A stretch of 11,395 nt of DNA. It comes from DASPXK01 sp035637315. GTDB lineage: Bacteria > Chloroflexota > UBA6077 > JACCZL01. The position numbers and the translations under genes are program-made. The DNA lies in the NCBI GenBank assembly GCA_035637315.1, contig DASPXK010000030.1:1-11395 (forward strand), given 5' to 3'. Below the pieces are notes generated by a model, which ran no database searches, was not told the origin of the DNA, and saw nothing but the letters and a program-made list of their open reading frames with translations. Shown piece after piece: positions 6,675 through 11,395 of the stretch. The first letter of the stretch is position 1; each line of letters opens with the position of its first letter.

Positions 6675-8312
6675 TCAGCGTCGGCTCCACCAAACCGTGG
6701 CTCCGCCCGCCAGGACCAGCAATGGCAGAAAAACCACAGACGACCAAAAGACCGTGGCTGCTTGCGCACCAGTTAGGAACATCGAACGAGTATCGGACGG
6801 CTTGGCGCGGATCGAGATCAGCTCTTCCGCCTCGGCCAGCCAGTTGGCGGCGTTGAGGAAGAAGTCACGGTTGCCGACTGGCAGCGAGAGCGCCTCGTTG
6901 GTGATGAAGCGCGAGCTGCCGATCAGGACCAGACGCGTCTTTGGGGCGTTTGAATCGGCCTCCGAACCGGGCGGCGTATCGGGGCGGATCTCCACGGCCA
7001 GCGCCAGGGTCAACGGACCTTTGACGTCCACTCCGTCGTCGAACTGGATCTTCTGCGGGTCGCGCAGCGCGGCCTCGTCCATCTCGGCCCAGCTGCGGTC
7101 GCTGGTCTGCGCCAGGCTGGTCATCGTCGCACCGCGAGGTGGGTCCTTGGGGACGTTGAAGTAGGTTGCGCCCGGCACCAGCAGGTTCGGCATCTGTTCG
7201 GTGATCTTGTGGACCGGGAACTTGCTAATGACCGGGTTGAACGGCGAGCGGAAGAAGGCATTCCGATCCGTGTCGACGACGAAGGCCTGTCCGAGCTCGA
7301 GGTTCCACTTGCTGACCAACGCACCCAGACCAGCCTCGACCTTGGGATCGGCCAGGATCATCACCTTGCCGCCCTGGTCCAGGTAGCTCGAAAGCGCTTC
7401 GCGCTCGGGGTCGCCCAGTGGCAGCTTCGGCCCACCGATGATCACCAGGCTCGCATCGTCGGGCACCGAGTTGGATGCAAAGAGGTTAAGCTGCTCGACG
7501 ACGAAGTTATCGGACTCCATGCTGGTCTTAAGCTGTCCGTACCCGTCGTTGTCGAAGCCGTCGATGCGGTGCTCGTTGTGGCCGGTCGTAAAGTACGCCT
7601 TTTTGGGTTTGGGCTGGATGAGGCGCAGAATGCCCGTGGTCAGGTCTGACTCGCGGGTGCCGGTGATCTGCTGGCGACGATCACCCATCTGCAGGACCGT
7701 TGTCCCGAACTCCTTGATGCCGAACTGCTGGGCGAGGGCTGGGCGCTCGACCGGATCGACGAACTCGTAGCTGATCTTGCCGTCCGACCGAACCTGGTAT
7801 TCGCGGAGCAGATCGCGGAATTCGCCTCCGTCACCGCGAATGCGGCTGTCATCTCCCTGGAAGAAGCCCATCACCTGGATCGGCTGATCGAGTTGCCCGA
7901 GTACCTTGATCGTCTCATCCGATAGGGAGAATTGCTTGTTGGCGGTCAAGTCCCAGCGCTCGTGGCGTCGCGAGCCAATCACGTTGATGAGCGCGAGGAT
8001 CCCGAGGAAGATCGCCGCGACGGCGAACGTGTTCCCGCCGTACAGGGCCCCCCTGGTGGTCAGCTTGCCCCAGACTGCCTCCGGATCGATCGCGATCGCG
8101 ACGCCGAGCAGCAGGATGCCGGCCGCCAACATGATCCGCATTGGAGTGTCGAACCCGGCGAAGATCAGGTAATAGCCACCGGCGGCGGCCATCAGGAGCA
8201 GCCCGAGGCCTGCCAGCGGGGCCTTGACCAGATCGAGCGACAATTTGGGGAGGCGCTCCGTCCAGGACGGCCGAGAGCGCCTCGAGCTCGCGGTCCTGCG
8301 ACCGTCACTCAC
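6675..8312 (-). CDS. gldG: GldG-like auxiliary protein of an ABC-2 type transporter
   Basis: A 545-residue membrane protein of the GldG / ABC-type transport auxiliary family. Hydrophobic helices lie at about 33-51, 57-75 and 95-112, then a large extracytoplasmic domain, and a C-terminal helix (about 520-541) ending WWSRR. Family landmarks are RWDLTANKQFSLSDET (119-134), the YFTTGHNEH segment (240-248), LVLIGSSRFITNE (461-473) and GNRDFFLNAANWLAEAEELI (480-499). The GTG start (8310-8312) has a good Shine-Dalgarno GGAGGG (8322-8327, 9 bases away) and sits 30 bases after the gldF-like stop. Gld names come from gliding Bacteroidetes; here only membership of the same operon type is implied, not gliding. 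The extra N-terminal pair of helices before the usual first helix and the basic N-terminus (residues 5-20) are notable. Substrate unknown. Confidence 0.88.
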   Translation of the reverse strand: MSDGRRTASSRRSRPSWTERLPKLSLDLVKAPLAGLGLLLMAAAGGYYLIFAGFDTPMRIMLAAGILLLGVAIAIDPEAVWGKLTTRGALYGGNTFAVAAIFLGILALINVIGSRRHERWDLTANKQFSLSDETIKVLGQLDQPIQVMGFFQGDDSRIRGDGGEFRDLLREYQVRSDGKISYEFVDPVERPALAQQFGIKEFGTTVLQMGDRRQQITGTRESDLTTGILRLIQPKPKKAYFTTGHNEHRIDGFDNDGYGQLKTSMESDNFVVEQLNLFASNSVPDDASLVIIGGPKLPLGDPEREALSSYLDQGGKVMILADPKVEAGLGALVSKWNLELGQAFVVDTDRNAFFRSPFNPVISKFPVHKITEQMPNLLVPGATYFNVPKDPPRGATMTSLAQTSDRSWAEMDEAALRDPQKIQFDDGVDVKGPLTLALAVEIRPDTPPGSEADSNAPKTRLVLIGSSRFITNEALSLPVGNRDFFLNAANWLAEAEELISIRAKPSDTRSMFLTGAQAATVFWSSVVFLPLLVLAGGATVWWSRR

Positions 8313-8342
8313 TGGGCACAGCCCTCCAATCGACCGGCCAGC

Positions 8343-9056
8343 CTATCCCCCCCAACGACGTGTCTGGAGGGAGAGGTAAGCCAGGAAGAGCGCGGCGGCC
8401 ACGATGCTCAAGAAGTAGATCACGTGCGTCGTGTCAATCACGCCGCGCGAGAAGTCCTGGAAATGGCTGGGCACGCTTAGGTAGCGCATGGCGTCGCTGC
8501 CTGGCTTGCCAATCGCGTCGGCCACCAGGTCGCCGAGCCACATGATCAGGAGGATCGCGAACGAAAGGAAGTACGCGATGATCTGATTCTGGGTGAACGA
8601 CGAGGCCCAGAGTCCGACGGCAAGGAACGCGGCCCCCTGGAGAATGATGCCAACGTAACTTGTCAGGATTGGTCCGCCGTCGGGACTGCCGAATATGAAG
8701 AGCACCGCCGGGTAGTAGAGAGTGAGCGCCAGTATGCCCAGCAGAGAGCCGAGCGCCGCAAGGTACTTGCCGAGGACAACCTCGAAATCACGAACCGGAT
8801 TGGTCAAGAGCAGCTCGATCGTGCCGCTGCGGGCCTCCTCGGCAAGGAGCCTCATCGTGAAGGCGGGCAGAACGATGAGCCAGATCACACTCACATTACC
8901 GATCCAGTAACGCAGCGTGGCCTCACTGACTCTTGAAAAGGGGCCCGAGAACAGCACGCCAGCGATCACGAGGAAAAGGCCCGTCACCACATAAGGAACT
9001 GGCGACACAAAGTAAGACTTCAGCTCGCGCTCGGCGATGGCGAGTGTGTTCCTCAC
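8343..9056 (-). CDS. gldF: ABC-2 type permease, GldF-like
   Basis: Membrane subunit of the transporter, 237 residues, with six predicted helices (about 21-38, 53-70, 97-122, 132-150, 157-178, 211-229). The cytoplasmic coupling segment LLAEEARSGTIELLLTNPVR (70-89) followed by VLGKYLAA (94-101), and FQDFSRGVIDT (199-209) before the last helix, are typical of the GldF/ABC-2 group. The start is GTG at 9054-9056, sharing four bases with the TGA of the ATPase gene (GTGA), so translation is probably coupled. The predicted partner is the ATPase encoded immediately upstream; GldG-like and DUF4340 proteins follow. Substrate and direction of transport are not known for this subgroup outside Bacteroidetes. 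Confidence 0.9.
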   Translation of the reverse strand: MRNTLAIAERELKSYFVSPVPYVVTGLFLVIAGVLFSGPFSRVSEATLRYWIGNVSVIWLIVLPAFTMRLLAEEARSGTIELLLTNPVRDFEVVLGKYLAALGSLLGILALTLYYPAVLFIFGSPDGGPILTSYVGIILQGAAFLAVGLWASSFTQNQIIAYFLSFAILLIMWLGDLVADAIGKPGSDAMRYLSVPSHFQDFSRGVIDTTHVIYFLSIVAAALFLAYLSLQTRRWGG

Positions 9057-10021
9057 GCGGCGGCTCCTTCGGTCGCTACACTGGCCTCCTCGGTGGTCAG
9101 CCGCAGGAAGATGTCCTCCAGGCTCATACCGGCTTGGTGCAGCTCCAGCAACCCAAAGCCCCCGTTCACCACTGCCGCCGCCAGCGCCTCGCGGACGTCC
9201 GCCCCAAGCTCTCCGGCCACGTTGTAGGTCGCCACCTCGCCCTCTCGACCATCGCTTGCCACGGTGACACCGGTCACCTTGGGCACTTGCTTGAGCTGTT
9301 TGATCACTGCCGCCCGCGGACCGCGCACCTCGACCTGGATCGCTTCGGCGCCCCGCAGCCGGCGAGTCAGGTTTTCAGGTGTGTCAACCGCCACCAGCCG
9401 GCCATCGTTGATGATGATCACCCGCGAGCAGGTCATGCTGACCTCAGGCAGGATATGAGTGCTCAAGATGACGGTGTGCTCGCCGCCGAAGCTCTTGATC
9501 AGGTTCCTGACTTCGATGATCTGCCTGGGGTCCAAGCCGATGGTCGGCTCGTCCAGCACCAGCACGTCCGGACTGCCGAGCAGGGCCTGCGCCACGCCAA
9601 CCCGCTGCCTGAAACCCTTCGACAGCTTCGCGATGAGCTGCTCGGCACGTTCGACAACGCCGGTCGCCCGCATGACCCGCTCGATTTCGCTCTTCCGATC
9701 GCGGCGGGGGATGCCCTTGAGCTTGGCCATGAAGTCCAAATAGCCACTGACGCTCATCTCCGGATAGAGCGGGACCGTCTCGGGCAGATAGCCGACCCGC
9801 TGCCGCGCCTCGACAGACTGTTTAAAGATGTCGAAGCCGGCGATGGTGACCGTCCCGCTGGTGGCTGGCATGTAGCCGGTCAGGATGCGCATCGTCGTCG
9901 TCTTGCCGGCTCCATTAGGTCCGAGGAAGCCGAGCACCTCGCCCCTCTCCACGGAGAAAGTGACGTCGCTGATCGCGCGATGCGGCCCATAGTCCTTGGT
10001 CAGCTGCTGAACGTCGATCAT
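9053..10021 (-). CDS. gldA: ABC transporter ATPase, GldA-like (ABC-2 exporter class)
   Basis: A 322-residue cytoplasmic ATPase. Motifs in order: Walker A GPNGAGKTT (34-42), the GYLPE segment at the Q-loop position (77-81, Glu rather than Gln as is common in this ABC-2 group), signature LSKGFRQRVGVAQAL (133-147), Walker B VLVLDEPTIGLDP (153-165) and H-loop His189 in LSTHILPEV. A C-terminal extension of about 100 residues (about 220-322) with RGAEAIQVEV and LEDIFLRLT is typical of drug/polysaccharide-type ABC-2 ATPases. ATG at 10019-10021 is preceded by a GAGAGAG purine stretch. First gene of the operon with the gldF-, gldG- and DUF4340-like genes. All catalytic residues look intact. Confidence 0.93.
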   Translation of the reverse strand: MIDVQQLTKDYGPHRAISDVTFSVERGEVLGFLGPNGAGKTTTMRILTGYMPATSGTVTIAGFDIFKQSVEARQRVGYLPETVPLYPEMSVSGYLDFMAKLKGIPRRDRKSEIERVMRATGVVERAEQLIAKLSKGFRQRVGVAQALLGSPDVLVLDEPTIGLDPRQIIEVRNLIKSFGGEHTVILSTHILPEVSMTCSRVIIINDGRLVAVDTPENLTRRLRGAEAIQVEVRGPRAAVIKQLKQVPKVTGVTVASDGREGEVATYNVAGELGADVREALAAAVVNGGFGLLELHQAGMSLEDIFLRLTTEEASVATEGAAA

Positions 10022-10083
10022 GCTCTCTCAGTTCGCCGGGCGCCGATCCGTCAGGTGCACAGACGAATACACCGACACGCGGA

Positions 10084-10117
10084 GGACCTCGGAAGCGGTG
10101 TGGAGAGGCCGAGGACC
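10084..10117. repeat. Imperfect inverted repeat (hairpin) in the gldA leader
   Basis: GGACCTCGG (10084-10092) and CCGAGGACC (10109-10117) pair at 8 of 9 positions around a 16-base loop. It lies in the presumed transcribed leader upstream of the gldA-like start. Could be an RNA structure or part of an interspersed repeat unit together with 10110-10139. Confidence 0.4.
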
Positions 10118-10139
10118 TTCGCTCGCTCAGAGTGACAGA
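10110..10139 (-). repeat. Interspersed-repeat-like block (GTCACTCTGAGCGAGCGAAGG)-type
   Basis: On the minus strand the block reads TGTCACTCTGAGCGAGCG followed by AAGGTCCTC. It resembles a well-known kind of intergenic repeat in many bacterial genomes (TGTCATTCTGAGCGAAGCGA type), known to me from general familiarity. It is non-coding, lies between genes and adjoins a hairpin arm, as such repeats usually do. Copy number cannot be seen from a single window. Confidence 0.4.
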
Positions 10140-10193
10140 CCGCTGAGCTCAGACCGACAGTCGCCAAACGACGCCGTGGGCAACAGTCTGTTC

Positions 10194-11288
10194 TCAGGTC
10201 AAAGGGCACCGTTCGACGCGGAAGTATATCGAGGCCGGTTTCGACTGGTCAAGGATGTGTACTCGTTCGGTACCTCCGTTACACTCCTCCTCTCTCGCGT
10301 GATGCTGATTCCAAGCCGTGACGAACTCCAGTGGGGTGAGGTAGCCGAGCGCCTGGTGGGGGCGCACGGTGTTGTAGACGACTTCCCAGGTCCGCAGCTC
10401 GGCGCCCAGCTCGGCCACGGTCGGGGGCGCGAAACTGCACTCGTAGAACTCCTCGGTGTGAGTCCGCTGGGCGCGCTCGACGGCGCCGTTCAGTTTTGGA
10501 CTGCGAGGCGGCAGCTCGAACAGGCGGATTCCCCGCGCGGCGCAGGCGGCCTCGAAGTCGGCCATGAACTCGCTGCCGCCGTCGACCTGGATCGCCGAGA
10601 CTGGGAAAGGCATCCGTTCGAGCACCGCCTCGAGGGCTCGGGTGGCGGTCAGGGCGGTGGCGCGGCTGGCGAGCTCGAGCACGTCCCAGCGACTGACCAC
10701 GTCGCGGGCGGTGAAGTGCTTGAGGATCACGCCGGGCCGCGGGCGGACGTCCAGGGTGTCGATCTGGACCAGGTCGCCCGGTGCGGCCACGGCGTAGTCG
10801 CGCGGCTTGCGGACCGCGTACGGCCGCTGCCAGCGCCGCTTGCGGGCGCTGATCCGCCCCACGGGCTCGACCAGCTGGCCGGAGCGCTTGAGGTGGCTCA
10901 GGATGCGTCCGACCATCGAGACCGAGAGCACCAGCCGCTGGCGGTCCAGGAGCACCTTGAGCTTGTCCTTGCCCCAGCGCGGATACTGCTCGCGCAGGGC
11001 GTGGACCGCCTGCCGCTGCGGGAGCGTCCAGGTCGGCTGGCGCCGCTGGTGGGGACGGCTGAGACGATCCTCGAGCGTCTGGATGCGCTGGGGGTTGTAG
11101 CGCCGCTGCCAGCGATAGAACGTCTGGCGGCTGATCCCAAAGTAGCGGCAGGTCAGACTGACGTTGCGGCCGTGGCTGGCGTGCCAGTCGAACCACTTCA
11201 GCCGCTGCTTGGCCTGGCGCGAGAGCGTCGGCGGCGGCTGGCTGGCCAGGCGGAGCGCCGGGCGGTTGAGGGCGCTCACCAGGCGCAT
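10194..11288 (-). CDS. IS481-like DDE transposase
   Basis: Integrase-fold transposase that would bind the element ends and catalyse strand transfer. An N-terminal helix-turn-helix region (RNVSLTCRYFGISRQTFYRW) is followed by a second DNA-binding segment (YPRWGKDKLKVLL and SVSMVGRIL) and the rve catalytic core. The catalytic triad is Asp in LVQIDTLD, Asp in IQVDGGSEF and Glu in NGAVERAQRTH, with about 34 residues between the second Asp and Glu. NTVRPHQALGYLTPLEF near the end is typical of IS481-type proteins. I prefer ATG 11286-11288 (GGAGG five bases upstream, inside the putative element); ATG 11334-11336 also has AGGAGG six bases upstream, and ATG 11376-11378 opens the longest frame (394 residues). 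The last 20 or so residues come from DNA beyond the putative element end, since no stop occurs before it. The reading frame and catalytic residues are intact. Confidence 0.88.
   Translation of the reverse strand: MRLVSALNRPALRLASQPPPTLSRQAKQRLKWFDWHASHGRNVSLTCRYFGISRQTFYRWQRRYNPQRIQTLEDRLSRPHQRRQPTWTLPQRQAVHALREQYPRWGKDKLKVLLDRQRLVLSVSMVGRILSHLKRSGQLVEPVGRISARKRRWQRPYAVRKPRDYAVAAPGDLVQIDTLDVRPRPGVILKHFTARDVVSRWDVLELASRATALTATRALEAVLERMPFPVSAIQVDGGSEFMADFEAACAARGIRLFELPPRSPKLNGAVERAQRTHTEEFYECSFAPPTVAELGAELRTWEVVYNTVRPHQALGYLTPLEFVTAWNQHHAREEECNGGTERVHILDQSKPASIYFRVERCPLT
10223..10252 (-). promoter_or_regulatory. Sigma-70-like promoter for the gldA-like operon
   Basis: On the minus strand TTGACC (10252-10247) and TATACT (10228-10223) are separated by 18 bases. 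Each differs from the sigma-70 consensus by one base, which stands out in such GC-rich DNA. Transcription would start near 10216 and run into the gldA-like gene. The -35 box begins about five bases from the putative end of the insertion element at 10257. Assigned by pattern only. Confidence 0.6.
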
Positions 11289-11328
11289 CGGAGCCTCCGC
11301 TGCGCAGACCACCCCCAGGCTGATACAC
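10257..11328 (-). mobile_element. Probable IS481-like insertion sequence (boundaries tentative)
   Basis: The length of about 1.07 kb fits the IS481 family. Ends are proposed from matching outward termini GTGTACTC (starting 10257, plus strand) and GTGTATCA (starting 11328, minus strand); only GTGTA plus scattered later bases agree, so the inverted repeats are weak. I find no convincing target-site duplication next to these points. The element lies directly upstream of the gldA-like operon promoter in the same orientation as that operon. Confidence 0.45.
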
Positions 11329-11337
11329 TGAGCCATC

Positions 11338-11395
11338 GAGAGCCTCCTGGACAGGCTGGGTTGCTTGAGCGCGCCCATCCTACCGCGAGGCTCTC
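11338..11395. repeat. Nine-base perfect inverted repeat upstream of the transposase
   Basis: GAGAGCCTC at 11338-11346 is matched by GAGGCTCTC at 11387-11395 with 40 bases between. The outer arm reaches the window edge, so it could be longer. One arm overlaps the AGGAGG ribosome-binding-like sequence before ATG 11334-11336, so a hairpin in the mRNA could mask it; it might equally be a remnant of a different element end. Confidence 0.3.

Larger units (their letters stand above)
10022..10256. other. Leader/intergenic region between the gldA-like operon and the insertion element
   Basis: About 235 bases; the only coding overlap is the last residues of the transposase frame (to 10194), which probably are flanking DNA rather than element. 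It holds a strong minus-strand promoter candidate (10223-10252), a perfect 10-base palindrome CTGAGCTCAG (10143-10152), an interspersed-repeat-like block (10110-10139) and an imperfect hairpin (10084-10117). If the promoter is right, the gldA-like transcript has an untranslated leader of roughly 195 bases. Confidence 0.6.

Noticed and set aside
6062..6769. Longer 235-residue version of the DUF4340 protein
   Set aside because: The extra 32 residues overlap the end of the gldG-like gene and would bury the signal-anchor helix; the ATG at 6671-6673 gives a tight stop-start junction.
8933..10135. Plus-strand open frame of 400 residues opposite the gldA-like gene
   Set aside because: Composition is His/Arg/Asp-rich shadow text and the opposite strand carries intact Walker A, signature and Walker B motifs.
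10279..11328. Second minus-strand frame of 349 residues inside the transposase
   Set aside because: Pro/Ala/Arg/Gly-rich product without motifs; the other frame contains the full DDE triad.

Overview
This is a high-GC bacterial segment. The gene types suggest Chloroflexota: a fused LivM-LivG, a GldA/F/G-type operon with a DUF4340 protein in a non-Bacteroidetes codon context, a small winged-helix protein, QueG with a C-terminal HEAT extension, and an IS481-like transposase. That assignment is inference from gene content and composition; there is no rRNA or marker gene to confirm it. Apart from one gene, everything intact is on the minus strand.

Region 1 (1-4226, minus) is a branched-chain amino acid type (HAAT/Liv) ABC importer operon in the order substrate-binding lipoprotein (livK-like), permease livH, a single polypeptide fusing permease livM to ATPase livG, and ATPase livF, which is cut off by the window start. 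Joints are tight: a 4-base TTGA overlap between livK and livH, and a 14-base overlap between livMG and livF. The lipoprotein captures substrate outside the membrane, LivH and the LivM half form the channel, and the LivG half and LivF hydrolyse ATP.

Region 2 (4312-5816) has queG (epoxyqueuosine reductase, last step of queuosine tRNA modification) on the plus strand, convergent with a small minus-strand winged-helix gene. The latter is readable only by switching frame twice. The second switch point is also where queG loses its expected stop and acquires a nonsense tail, so one missing base near 5439-5453 would repair both genes. The 5817-6061 interval is non-coding with small hairpins.

Region 3 (6062-10021, minus) is a four-gene operon: ABC ATPase (gldA-like), six-helix ABC-2 permease (gldF-like), membrane-anchored auxiliary protein (gldG-like) and a DUF4340 membrane-anchored protein with a Pro/Thr-rich tail. 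Genes overlap or abut (GTGA overlap, TGAGATG junction). The natural substrate of such systems outside gliding Bacteroidetes is unknown. A near-consensus minus-strand promoter (10223-10252) lies about 200 bases upstream.

Region 4 (about 10194-11378, minus) is an IS481-like DDE transposase gene whose reading frame appears to run out of the element into flanking DNA. The putative element end sits only a few bases from the -35 box of the region 3 promoter. I see no clearly new defence or biosynthetic system. The most notable items are the paired frame disruptions around 5440-5700, the LivM-LivG fusion with a diverged ABC signature, and the IS/promoter junction.
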